Positions 34,204-46,774 of a stretch of 64,000 nt of DNA are shown here, in pieces. This stretch comes from Piper betle (lineage: Eukaryota; Streptophyta; Magnoliopsida; Piperales; Piperaceae). The notes beneath the pieces were generated by a model. The model did no database searches. It was given only the letters and a program-made list of their open reading frames with translations, and had not been told where the DNA came from. The stretch's first letter is position 1; every line of letters begins with the position of its first letter. The translations under genes were made by a program, and so were the position numbers. The stretch lies in NCBI GenBank assembly GCA_033002965.1, contig JAURVB010014033.1, forward strand, positions 29,398 through 93,397, written 5' to 3'.

Positions 34204-37200
34204 AATAAACCCAAGTCTTATCCAAAAAACATATTAATGAACCATAACAAAAAAATTTGACATTTCGAATGGCAGGCATGCATACATAGTCAAGCCGACC
34301 TACTCAGTCAAGTTCGAACACAAAAAATGTATTGGCCTAGACCTGGTGACCATAGAAGGGCTGGCGCAAGCTTCAGCATTACTAATTCTATTGTTCAGAA
34401 TATTGTCTAGTAGTTACTGAGAGTGGTGGCTAGGAATGGAGCCTCGAACTCGGGAGTGGGTCCTAGCATAACCATAGACGGTGATCAGGGGAGTGCCCAA
34501 GGGTGGGCTGGTTTAGTGGACTTGGGCGAGTGAGGGGAGCTTCGAACCCACCGCCATCGATAATCCAACAAGTGGTGCTGCTAGTTTTTGATGATAGTGA
34601 TCGCTATACTATGGAAAAGTTTAGGAAGAATGGAGTCGAAGTGTTTGCTAGAGGGGCTGATCCAATAAACACTGATAGTTGGATAGACATCACAGAAAAA
34701 GCTTTTAGTGCTCATTCTGTGCCCCACCGCCATCTAGTGAGATTGACAATATGCATGCTTCAAGAGGAAGCATCTTACTGGTGGAAGTCCATGGAGAAAA
34801 CTACATTTCATCAACGTGAGATCTTTTCCATCACGTGGGCGGAATTTGTGGCAGCCTTTAATTGACGGTATTTTCCAGAGCCCCTCCTCCACAAGAAAGC
34901 GTTCGAGTTTGCAACCAAGTCTAGGGGGAGGACTCAGTTTGGGAGTACTAAGAAGTTTTTATAGTTAGAGTGTTTTGTACTTGAGATTCTGGGAATTGAA
35001 AAGGCCAGAGCTGACAAATTCTATTGGGGATTGAAGCCGGAATTGAGGAGTAACATTGCTACGGCACCAAGGAGTGTGATAACAGAGGTGATCGACTCGG
35101 CCACTACTAAGGAGTTGGTATTCGATTATGACAATGCCTAGCAGGAGGGGAAGGTTACTTTGCAGGAGGGGAAGGTGACAATGCCTATAGAGAAATAGAG
35201 TCAATACTGCAATGGGAGATTGTGAAGTCACTATGTTGGGAGTGACTAACATATCCTTAGATATAAAAGAAAAACCCAATGTGTGAAACTTTATCATACA
35301 TAGGCTAAAAGGGTATGATGTACTATTGGGAATGAACTAACTATCTGCACATCAGGCTTTTCTTGGCTATGAAGGGAAGAGAGTGGTGAGAAAACCTTGT
35401 AATTGTAAGATGGGGATCATTTTCCAAGGGTCATTGCTTCATCCATCTTCTTGTATTGTGTCGATCGGTGAGGCAGTAGAGTTGTTTGGTGAGGGTTATA
35501 AAGCCTTTATGGCTAATTTAGTTGAGTATGAGTCCAAACCCAAAGACTTGTCCATGATTCTTGTGGTAGCAAAATTTCCCGATGTGTTCCCAGACGAACT
35601 CCCAGGGTTCCCAGACGAACTCCCAAGGCTACCTTCTAAGCGGGCAGTGAAGTTTGCCGTTGACCTAGCACCCAAAATAACACAAATTTCTAAAGTACCC
35701 TACAACATGGCTCCATCAGAACTCAAAGAGTTAAAGAGTCAACTTGAAGAGTTGTTGCAGGCAGGTTTCATCTGGCCAAGTACTTCACCCTGGGGAGGCC
35801 CTATTCTTTTCGTGAAGAAGGATGGATCACTTTGGCTGTGTATTGACCATCGCCAACTCAATCAAGTAACAATAAAAAATCGATACCCCTTACTGAGGAT
35901 TGATGATTTGTTTGATCAACTAAAAACAGTAGGAGTAATTTATAAGCTAGACTTGCAATGTGGTTATCACCAATTGTGAGTACAGGAGTTAGACATCCAA
36001 AAACGGCTTTCCAAACTTGGTATAAACATTATGAGTTCCTGGTTATGCATTTTGGCCTAACAAATACACTAGCGGCCTTTAAGTCACTCATGAACACAAT
36101 ATTCCACACATACTTGGACAAGTTTATTATTGTATTTGTGGATGATATTTTGGTCTATTCAAACAATGAGGAGGAGCATGTGAAGCAAGTGTCCATTGCT
36201 CTTCAAATTTTGAGGGAGAATCAACTGTTTGCCAAGCTCTCAAAGTTTGACCTATGGTTGAAGGAAGTAAATGTCATCGGTCATATTATCTCAAAGGCTA
36301 GAGTTGCAATGGATCCATCCAAAGTGAAAGCAGTCACTAATTAGCCACAACCCAAGTCAATCACCAACATCAAAAGTTTTCTTGGTTTAGCAGGCTATTA
36401 CAGGAGATTTATCAAAAACTTTTCTTTCGTAGCATCGCCAATGACCAATCTCACAAGGAAGGGAGTCAAGTTAAAATGGAATAGTAAGTGCGAGGAAAGT
36501 TTCCAATCGTTAAAGAAGAGTCTAACCAATGCACTAGTTTTGACCCTACCAAATGGGAATGAAAGATTTGTAGTCTTCAGTGATGCATCTTTATTAGGTT
36601 TGGGGTGTGTCCTTATGCAAGGAGGCAAAGTGGTGGCCTATGTGAAACCCGTAACTTGAGTTAGAGTTTTACATTAGTGAACCAGTCAGTTCAATCGTCA
36701 GTTCGAGTTGAGTCAGTTTCATGGACGGCGTGCTAACTTTAGGCCAACAATGAGCGATGAGCGATGGGGGTCAAGTGTACCTGAGTGTATAATGATAATG
36801 TCGGAAAGATGGTGAGAAATGAGTTATCAGAGTATATGAAAGTATGTAGTATATTTTTTTATGTATTTGATCGTAGAATTACTTTTAGGTCAAATAATGC
36901 ATTAGGAAGCATTATAGGGCAGTTTGGGTGGGTTATTAGTTATAGAACATGTCATTTTGGTGTTATGATGAATATTATATTTAATGGGATTTTCCTTATT
37001 TTTATGGATTTTTTTTTAGGATCTATTATGGTTAGTTATTATTTTTTCCTCGAGTCAAGTTTTATTTACGATATCACCACTGACCAATTTCTTCCCCACT
37101 CGCCACCCCCCCCCTCGACACTTATCTTCTTCCCCCAAACCCTCAACGCCGCCCCCTTTGCTCTGTTGCTGACGCCACTATTGACGTTGCCGATCCCCGT

Positions 37201-39778
37201 CGTGCCACTGTTGTGCTGCCCCGAGGGCACCCGGCCGCCGCCCAGCCTCCATGACTTGGAGGCAGCCACGGCCGAGCGCTGCACACCCATCGCCGATCCT
37301 GTTGCCACCGCCATCTAGTTGCCTCCTTGATGTCGCCAGCCCTCCCATGACTCTACTGGACCGGAGCGGAGACCAGCGCAATCCATCCCTTGTTTTTTCC
37401 CTTTTTGGGTGAGCCGCTACCTTCGCCGACTACATCAATGTCGTAGACATGTCAGGCTCACTGAACTAGTGCTGACGGTACCCCATACCACAACCATCTC
37501 ACCGGTTACCTGCCACCAACAACAACCACCGAAAAACCACCAGAAATCACCGAAAAATTAGATTTGCTAGAATTCATCAGATCTTACATGCATGTAGGAC
37601 AATGTTATAACCCAAGCATCTCATCCATGTTTTGCATGTGACATCACCATCTTGAGATGCCAAAGGTAGATTTAGGTCAGCCTAACCGAATAAATTAGAT
37701 TAGTGAACAGTTCAGTCACTGGTGACATTTATGGGTTGGTTCACGGGTGAACCGAAATGGGGTGTTATAGCCTATGCCTCTCATCAATTGAATTGGAATT
37801 GGCAACAGTTGTTTTTGCCCTAAAAATTTGGACACACTACTTGTATGGAGCTCAGTTTGAAGTCTTCACTGACCACACAACTTTGAAGTATATCTTCATC
37901 TAGAATGACCTTAACCTTCGGCTGAGGCGAAGGATGGAATATGTAAAGGACTACAACTTCCAACTATTATACCACTCGGGGAAGGCGAACGTTGTTAGCG
38001 GACGTGTTGAGTCGAAAGGGCAAGGTGGACAAGGGTCAATAGCTAGCTAGACATTGGGCTATGTTGGCAGATGTGGTGGCTATCAACCCTGTGGAGCAAC
38101 TAATAAGGTTACTGGCAAATCTTATCATTTCCAATGATTTGGTTGATCGTGTTACACTAGCACAAATAGATGATGAGGAGCTGAACGAAATGATGGAAAA
38201 GACTTGTGACATTATACTTGATTCCAATAGTGTAAATAGATTTAGAGGGAGGTTGTGTGTACCCAAAGGATGATGCACTGAGGTAGAATATCCTAGAGGC
38301 TCATCGCTCAAAGTTCTCGATACACCCTAGAGTAACTAAATTGTATTAGGATTTAAAGCGAGCCTACTAGTGGATTGGAATGAAGAAGGATGTTGTGGAT
38401 TTTGTCTCCAAGTGTTAGACTTGCCAACTGATCAAAGCCCAACATCAACTACCTGGTGGACTGTTGTAGCCTTTAGAAATACCTACCTAGAAATGGGAGT
38501 GTGTCACTTGCGATTTTATCGCAAAACTCTCAGGTACTCAAAAGAAGTATGACACCATATGGGTGGTTGTGGACCGACTAACTAAGGCAGCATACTTCAT
38601 CCCCACGAAATCAACAAAGACGGCAGAATACCTAACAAGATTGTACATCGATAACATCGTGAAGTTGCATGGGATTCCCAAGGAGATAATCTCGTAACCG
38701 AGATCCCCTATTCACCTCATATTTCTAGGAAGCTTTCCAAAAAGCCATGGAGACCCAAATCAAGTTGAGTGTAGCATATCATCCCTAAACTGATGGTCAA
38801 AGTGAGAGGACTATTCAAACTTTGGAAGATTTGCTGAGAGCTTGCATAATTAACTGGGGAGGAGATTGGGAGCAACACTTAGTATTGGCATAATTCATGT
38901 ACAACTTTTACCAAGCTAGTATTGGGATGGCACCATTTGAAGCCTTGTATGATAGGCCTTGCAGGTCTCCGTCGTGCTGGTTGGAGTCTGTTGAAGGAGT
39001 TATAGTCGGGCCTGAGATGGTGAGGTAAGCAATTGAGAAGGTCAAACTCATTCAACAAAGGCTTAAAGCAACTCAGGATCGACAAAAGAGTTATGTTGAT
39101 ACTTGAAGGAGGGACCTAAAGTTCCAAGTTGGGGAGCTTGTATACCAAAAGACATCCCCTACCAAGGGGGTGATCAGATTTAGAACATCAGGGAAGTTGA
39201 AGCCAAAATTCATAGGATTGTTCTCAATCTTGGATCGAGTTGGAACTTGTGCATATAGATTAGCATTGCCACCAAGCTTAGTTGGAGTGCACAATATTTA
39301 CCATGTGTCAATGCTAAAGAAATATGTATGGAGCGAAGAACACATAATTATTGACTTTGAAGACTTAGAGCTACAATCAAACTTAACCTATGAGGAGAGG
39401 CCAATTCGTACTCTGGCAAGAGAAATAAAAACATTCTGCATAAGAAAATTCCCTTGGTAAAAGTGTTGTGGAGGAACCAAGGGATAGAGGAAGCAACATG
39501 GGAGACTGAGCAAGAAATGCCAAAAAAAAATACTAGCCTATTTGTGGAATAACGTTCTTCTAATTTGTACTAGCATGATTGGATAAATAAAACATAAATA
39601 AATAAATAAATAAATTTTATCTAATCAAAGTTCAATGTCTCTTACAAGTCTAACTAGAACTATATAATTAGTTAACAAATTGGTATACCCCTACCACTAC
39701 TAAGGTAATAATTAATCCTAATCATACTTTTAGTCGTTATAACATTTTCAAGAACAAAAATTTCCAAGTTGGGGAGAT
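34204..39778 (+). pseudogene. Decayed Tekay-like chromovirus interior (gag-pol)
   Basis: This plus-strand relative of the element at 711-9261 is full of stops and frameshifts. Gag starts at about 34273 (MAG) and is clearest at 34503-34865 (W.DITEKAF, EEASYWWKSM). Further gag runs to about 35150. A protease remnant with LKGYDVLLGMN lies near 35300. Reverse transcriptase spans 35530-36340, with [14 protein letters not shown] near 36135-36180. RNase H is split by the insertion at 36641-37769. Integrase spans about 38030-39200, and the chromodomain-like tail ends near 39552. A polypurine AAGTTGGGGAGAT precedes the LTR at 39779. It keeps the gag-protease segment missing from the younger copy. The 5' LTR and primer site are gone, replaced by TRIM sequence. 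Confidence 0.85.
36641..37769 (+). mobile_element. Solo family C LTR (1.13 kb) inserted in RNase H
   Basis: Left end TGTGAAACCCGTAAC, right end GGGGTGTTATA, with perfect duplication GCCTA at 36636-36640 and 37770-37774. Removing it rejoins the RNase H codons that read VVAY/ASRQL in the intact relative. The start matches the reverse complement of the family C end at 61100-61123. A C-rich block near 37090-37320 corresponds to the family's GC-rich leader. Confidence 0.9.
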
Positions 39779-42148
39779 TGTAAAATCTCGAAAATAACTA
39801 GATTATTTTATTTAGTATTTTGTAAATCTTGGAACAAATCTTAAATATTATTTAATTAAATTAATTCTTGGGAATTAATATAATAAATTATTAATTATTT
39901 TTTTAGCGTATCAGCACGGTGGTATTTATGGATTGTTTCAAATAAGCTTTATTTATTGTGTTTTATTTTATTCTTTTTATTTTCCCTTTCGGTAGAATAA
40001 TTCAACCACAAGTCGAGCCCGTTGGCCTTGAGTTGGTAGTTAAGCAGACATGGTGTGTGAGGGTGAAGTTTTGGTTGAGAGTTGAAGATAAGGTGAAGAC
40101 TTTGTTTCCCCATGTTGTTGGACGTGGAAGATTTTTGGGATTGGGAGTTGTGAGCGTAATTTGATTTCCAAAACTCTTTTATTTTCTTTTATAGTTGGCT
40201 TTTCTTTTTGTTTGGTTCCATCACTTATTCGCATTGAAAACTCAATAGTCGGTTTTTGAGTTTTCATTATCACACTAAAGGTTGGTGTTTTGTATAGTTA
40301 TGTGTGATTATTTCTTTTCTATAAGTTTAATGTAGTGGCTTCTTAATTCGATACACATTCTTCTACATAAAGAAGAATTCTGTTAATATTAAATAAAACA
40401 TCTTCTTGATAGTTTTTGAGCACATTTGGCGCATAAATTTAGAGTTTTAGAAAAATTAATTGAGTAGCTTGAAGGAAAATATTTTATTTTGGGTTGATTC
40501 TGCTAGAGCATCTATTTTCCAACATTTTCCCCCCTCTAGTATTGTCTCTTCCTTGTTGGGAGCCTCTCCACTCATATATAGGTACACCTTTCCTCTCCCT
40601 CTTGCATGTATATATATATGGTATTTATGCTCTTTTTAGATTTGGGTTTGATTAATGAGTGATTAAATACTAATTAATTCATAATGAATTCAAATTGACG
40701 CGAATGAAATCATGTGATGATATTAGTAATAACTGATCATCCGTTTATTATATTATGTTTATGGATGAAAGCATGCTTTGTATTATATAAAAATAACTAA
40801 ATTGTGTTTGTTATTATTATTTTTAGTGTTGTTGATTTATGTATGTGTTTGTCTTTTAAATTCATGATCATGTTGGCTAATTATTAATAAATAATTGTTC
40901 ATATAATATTAAATAATTATATTGTGTTTTCATTTAATATAGGTATATTAATTATGTTAGATAATGTTCATGTATAAGTGGTATCATATCATTTAAATAA
41001 TGTCGGTGATGGTTTACATATTTTCAGTATTTGTATATGAATATATAACATATATGTGGCCAATTAAAAAAAATATGTGTTGTGACTATTTAATATCAAA
41101 ATGAAATAAATAAATACCAATATATCATGTGTGGATATGTTAATATATATCATTTTAATTTAAGTAAATAAATTAATTTACTTATGTAAGTTGGGCGATA
41201 TATGAGTTAAAATATGACCGGTAATCTACCCATTAGTACAACTAAATTATTAGTAGAATTATCACTGGTTTAGCGTGTTACTTTGTTAGGTTATCAAGTA
41301 TAAAAAAAGTATTATTAATTAATAGGTTAATGAATAATCGATTCACTTACCGGTACATCTAATTATTGTCATGGTTATAGTTTTACTTGTATTGATTAAT
41401 GATTTGGCATGACCATGAAAATAAAGATTGCATTAATTAATTTATTAAATAATTAACTATTTGTTGTTTGATATATTTTTATTGATTGTAATCTTGATAT
41501 TGTTCTTGTTGTACATTATATCATGATGCATCCATTCAGCTAATGATATGTTTTAGCGGATAATTTTCTTGTGACTCCCAGATTAGGATTTTCTATCATG
41601 TTTGTTGTGTGCTTAGTGAGTTTGAGCTCCGTATAATTACTTGAAATGTTGCATATTCCTTTTTGGTTGCCCTTGTTGGCCTGAGCCCAGATTTGACAAC
41701 CATGCTTTAAGCGCAACTGGGGTCAAGGAATTAACTCAGTTTGACATGAGGCTACACCTTTAAAATTATTTGAAAGATAAAATATCTGCCATCATACCAA
41801 AAGCATGACAGGGTGCAATGGCACAAGATGATTCATTATGCACTTGTGATACTAAGAGGGTGAGTCAATGTCATATATCAGTAATTACATGTCGTGGGCT
41901 ACATAGTGTGTGTGTACACAAATGGGATTGTAGTTGGATGGGACAGCCACCCTTCCTAGCATAATTTGAACTCTGCGTAGGTTTATAATTACTAAAAGAC
42001 TTAATAAATAATGATGTGGGACATATTTACTTGTTTTCTGTAATTATACAATTTAGTGGTTTTTTCACTAACATGGTTTTGTGACCGCATGGGAGTAGCT
42101 TTAGACTGATGATTGAGGGTGTAGTTGGTGGCTCCCTTATTGATTGGC
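39779..42148 (+). repeat. 3' LTR of the decayed chromovirus, right end lost
   Basis: It starts TGTAAAATCTCG after the polypurine tract. From about 41630 it shows the plus-strand A/B landmarks (CCTGAGCCCAGATTTGAC, ATTATGCACTTGTGATAC, TACAATTTAGTGG). It stops near 42148, where the next 800 bp has the opposite orientation. 39850-41600 is AT-rich with no gene. Confidence 0.65.
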
Positions 42149-42948
42149 CACCTTTGGACCTTGCATGGAGTATGGTCATTCTCCCCACTTCTGCACTTCG
42201 CCACCATGAATTCCGGCGAGAAGGTTATCCGTTGTGGACTGTTTTGGCTGCCTGAACTATTGTGAAGGAACGCATGATGCTGTCGACGAAGCACAACCAG
42301 TGTCTACCCCTCTGAACGTCCATTACATCACCTATTGCAGCAGAACGTCGCCACTCCCATCACCCTTGTAACTCCCCCATTCACCACTGCAATTCCGCCG
42401 CCCATGGGAAGCTAGGGACATGGCGAGTCCTCCCTTAGACCTAGCAGCAAGAGAGGTCGTCGGGGGTTGTGAGGTTGCCTTGAAATTGTTCTTATGGTCG
42501 CCCATCTTGCCAAAATATCAGACTACTCAGCCATGGACGAGATTCCAGTTTCTAGTTTAGTTCTTGTTGTTTATTTTGTATTTCAGACTTTATTTCTCAT
42601 GTTTATCAAGCTTACTATCAATTAAAAAGACATATGAATGCATGAAAATTAAGAATAGGGACATAAGAAGGATACCCAAGCAAGGAAGAAGCCCTGGTAA
42701 GGAAGAGGAGAACTAGGCGGCTAAGGTGAGGAAGACCCTTACACCTGTATGTGAAAAATGACGTCCTCTTTCAAATTTATAAAAATGAAAATGATGGCTA
42801 GGGTATGTGAAAACACCCCTAGACCCGTATTTCATTTAGCTGGGTAAATAATAAAATGGGTAAATAATTAACCGGGTAAAGAATATAACACGTTCGGTCC
42901 TTCCCGGACAGCATCCGTGTCCAATTTTTTTTTTTCACGGTCTTTACA
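42149..42948 (-). repeat. LTR fragment of opposite orientation (subfamily B)
   Basis: It ends CACGGTCTTTACA at 42948. Its left part is the reverse complement of 27090-27190 (CCTTGCATGGAGTATGGTC), which fixes its minus orientation. Its own TGTAACGACC end is missing at the junction. Confidence 0.7.
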
Positions 42949-43178
42949 AGCACAGAGGCTGAGTATTCTCAAGCAGGCACCTTTAGTACCTTTTGAATCT
43001 ACAAGACATGTGCTGCATTACAGTACCCATAATCCTCCACACTTCTCTGTGATCCCTCAAGAATGGAACAATCTGCTCATCAATCCAGAGCCCGCTTTGA
43101 TTGGCACATGCAACTACTTAGCAGTGTGCATGAGTTGACTTTCCCTTGTCTCACATCTCACTAGAAAATTGAAAAAAC

Positions 43179-43639
43179 TTTGAGATCCCTCAACTTAGTC
43201 TCACATATAATACCTACTAGGATAAAATCTTGTTTATAAGTAGGAATGGACTATAGATCTTTATCTCGATTAACCACTTTTGAAGATATGACTTAGCCCA
43301 TTATGTTACACTTTGGGATGGGTAGTTACAAATGGTATCAAAGCCTCCTGGTTTCGTATTAGATAGTGGGCTAGACTAGGGACATTGGCTATGCTACCGA
43401 TCACAGGCCAAAGAAGGTCATGGGCCAGGGACTAGCAACAAGCCAAGTGTAGGAATTTTGGAGATGAAATTTCCTAAGGTGGGTGGATTGTGAGATCCCT
43501 CAACTTAGTCTCACATCTAATACCTATTGGAATAAGATCATGTTTATAAGTGGGAATGAACTATTGATCTTTAACTTGGTTAACCACTTTTTAAGAGTGA
43601 CTTAGCCTATTAGTTTGCACTTTGGGCTGGGTCGTTACA
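43179..43639 (+). mobile_element. Intact TRIM (terminal-repeat retrotransposon in miniature), 461 bp
   Basis: The 5' LTR (43179-43330, 152 bp) and 3' LTR (43489-43639, 151 bp) flank a 158-bp non-coding interior. The interior opens with TGGTATCAAAGC (43333-43344), one change from the tRNA-iMet primer complement. It ends with the polypurine AAGGTGGGTGGAT before the second LTR. LTR ends read TGTGAGATCCC and GGTCGTTACA. Perfect duplication AAAAC flanks it (43174-43178 and 43640-43644). It has no coding capacity, so mobility would depend on another element's enzymes. Confidence 0.92.
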
Positions 43640-45054
43640 AAAACTACATATACATAGGCCTCGATAGGGATTATAATATAGTAGGCCCAAAGGCATCATG
43701 ATTTGAATCTGAGTTTTCTAAAATAAACTTGAGGGATCTCATCCTCGAGGGTTGTTAATCCAAAAATTTGTACGACTAAATGAACCCCATGGAGTGGGAT
43801 ACGATAAACCCACCACTCGATACGTCCGCTTACTTGTTAAATTAAATTACAATAGTGTGAGAAGGTCAAACTAGAAGCGAGTCCCAAAGGGACCTATTAG
43901 AAGCTCCAATTGTGCCCACGCGCCTAGGCAGCGAGCTCATATTCCATACCTACACATCAAATCTAGAAGTTTACACCCACTATCTAAATGATGCATTCAC
44001 ACATCCTAAACAATACACTCATATCAAGCATTCACATCCACTCACCACATGATTTCCAAATTTACATTGTAGTTAATAAACAATTTAATTTACCTAATCG
44101 GTTCATTATCATTTATTTTCATATCATTCAAATCATGTAAATCCATTTTTTGTTACAATAAAAATATTTTACTATCAATCAATCAAATTGTAGCATGTGG
44201 AGCTAATAATTATAAATTTAAATAATTAAATTGGAGTTAATTATACCTCACATCGTCAGCAATCATACACCTGACTAGGGTTTTTCGCGTGGTTCGAGAC
44301 TCGAATTCATGACACCCGACGGCATTGGAAGCACGATCGGGTTTAGATGGATGAATTTGGCAAAAATTCGGAGATTTTTAGTGAATTCCAACAAATCTGG
44401 TTTTTTGGTGGCTTGTAGCGATTTTTTGGTGGTTTCCAGTGATATTTCGATGATGAGGTGGTTGAGGTTGTGGGAAGCTCAACATGACCACAATGAGGGA
44501 GAGAGTGACGGTGGCAGCGATGGTCGCTAGTGGCTGCCGACAGTCAGAGTCATTCGGTTGCCAAATCGACCTTGTGCTAGTCTTGGTGACGATGAACGGT
44601 GGGGGAAGGCATCTGGGGTCGAAGGGGGGTGACGACAGCATGATGACATTAGAGCAACACGGCCGGTGGCAGAATCGGCATCCTGAGCGCAGTGCATTCC
44701 GGTGGCTTCGTTGAGTAGGGAGGCCGGACGGCAGTCGAGATGGTGGGCGATGGTACGACAACGCTTTGGTGGAGCTCTGACAGCAACGATTGGTGGCATT
44801 GCAGCTGCCTGGGGCAGTGTCTGTGGCTGGGATTGGGGCAGCGATCGGGGAAGAGGGAGAAAATGTTGGGAGAGGGTTTTGGTGATAATCTTGTAAATAA
44901 AAGTTGACTTGACTCAGACTCAAAGAAAAAATAATAATTAAGTCTTCACAAATTCTAAAAAAACCATGAAAAATATGGAGAAATACCACAAAATATAATA
45001 CATTCAATAACATTAAAATAACATATTCTATAACTAATAACTAATAGCCTACTC

Positions 45055-45873
45055 TCTAACGACCCACCATTTCTTACAAAATTATGGGTCTAGCTGGCTA
45101 GGTGTTACTCACAATTTAGCCACATGTCCTGCCCCATCAAGGTGACGACCATCACCACCCCAGGTGACGACTAGTCTGCACTTTCCATGGCGGATCCATG
45201 TTTGGCCAACAACACCACCCATGGCAACACCAACCTGGTCTCCCTTCACGTTCCTGATTTGCATCCCTCCTCGTCGGGAGCACTCCCTACTTCTAGCACA
45301 TCAACCCAACTCACAAGGATGGAAGATGTCGTTGTTGCTGCTGCAAAACATCAGGATGACCTCCTAGTGTTCTCCTTCTCTTCGTTGATTTCAGATTTTA
45401 ATTTTATGTTTATCATGCTTATTATCTAAACATGCTTATTATCCATTTGAGCAAGTGTATTTATGCAACTAAGAAGAGGAAAGGAAGAAGAATTACCCGA
45501 GTGAAGGAGGAAGCCGGCGCCTGTCTGAAGGGAAATTATGTAGATGACACCTTCCCCTTTTCTTTATATAATTTCATGAAGGCTAGGGTTTGTGAAAACT
45601 TACTTCGCCCGTATTTCACTTAATCGAGTAATCGGGTAATCGATATGATTCACTTTATTGTTTAAACGGTTTGATTCCGTTTGACCGATTAAGCAATAAT
45701 TAACCGGTTAAAATACTTTTCACTTAACTAGGTAATTCACAGTTAACCGGTTGATGGTAAATAATTTGTATGGAATTTTTTTTCCAACAGTCGATCCCAC
45801 CACGACGAATGTATTTATTATTATTATTATCATTATTATTATTATTATTATTATTATTTTCCGGGTCTTTACA
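45055..45873 (-). mobile_element. Solo family A LTR with large internal deletion (819 bp)
   Basis: Ends are TCTAACGACCCACC and GGGTCTTTACA, with perfect duplication TACTC (45050-45054 and 45874-45878). After the first 65 bases or so it jumps from CACAATTTAGC to CACATGTCCTGCCCC, losing the tandem block and most of the leader seen in 711-3101. The rest follows that LTR closely. The match at the TCTAACG end is shared with the LTR at 7013. Confidence 0.9.
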
Positions 45874-46141
45874 TACTCACTATGCTCTATAACGCGTCCT
45901 AATACATTATTATCAAATACATAAAAAATAACTACATATTGTTGTATACTTTGATAACTCATTTCTTATAATTTTTTAACGTTAATATTATATATTCGAG
46001 TACACTTGACCCTCATTGTTCATAAAGCATGATGGCCTTGGCTCAACACGCATGTCATGAAACTAACTTTGACTCGAATCGATGGCTGAACCAACTAGTT
46101 AGCTAATATAAAACTTTGACTCGGGTCACAGGTTTTATACA

Positions 46142-46774
46142 TTTGGCAATGTGGCCTATATGTGTTTAATAAAACTTCAAGGTTCAAAATATAAAATCTA
46201 TTAACTAAGTATTAAATCCCCTCTTAAGCTTATATGTATAAATATGAGAGTTTACGACTTTTACATGTGAGAGTGTCTACGAGGTATATGGACTACATTA
46301 CTATTATTTCAAACAATGAGGTAATGCGGAATATGAGAATACTACCTAACATATAACATTTTTATAATTTGTGACACTAACTTAACCATTTTTTTTTTTG
46401 CCACTCGAACATGTTGACCGTTGTAATATAAAGGATGTAAAATGTAAGTGTTATATGAATGAATATAAATATTAGTGGTATATGCGCCATTAATTATTTA
46501 AATATATTTATTTACTATTTAATATAAAATATTTTTTATTAAACTTTCGTAGAAAATAAAATACCGACATGCACTTTTCATAGAGACGAGTAAATAAATT
46601 TATTTAATCACCGAGTTGTACTTTTCTCTCGCTGGCAACGCTGCCTCTGCTAACGCCTTGGTTTGCCCTGGTGCTCCCGGTTGTGAGTGTGATTCGGTGC
46701 TCATTTTTTTCAGCTTTATAATACACAGCTGGGGTGATCCCTTCCCATTTTGATCACACTAGCCCAAGACCACG
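46142..46774 (+). promoter_or_regulatory. Upstream region of the hydrolase gene
   Basis: No repeat or gene is recognised. 46380-46560 is AT-rich. A TTTATAATA at 46715-46723 could be a TATA element about 55 bp before the start codon, which would give a very short leader. A CT-rich stretch lies near 46620-46640. The promoter assignment rests only on position. Confidence 0.35.

Larger units (their letters stand above)
42949..46141 (-). repeat. Family C LTR fragment carrying two insertions
   Basis: It aligns with 57430-61123 (CTCAAGCAGGCACC, GGATCTCATCCTCGAGGG, GCGCCTAGGCAGCGAGCTC, the GC-rich leader at 44300-44870, and the end TCACAGGTTTTATA). The left third is missing. No polypurine tract follows, so it is a solo or truncated LTR. 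The TRIM and the small solo LTR inside both have perfect duplications. Confidence 0.75.
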
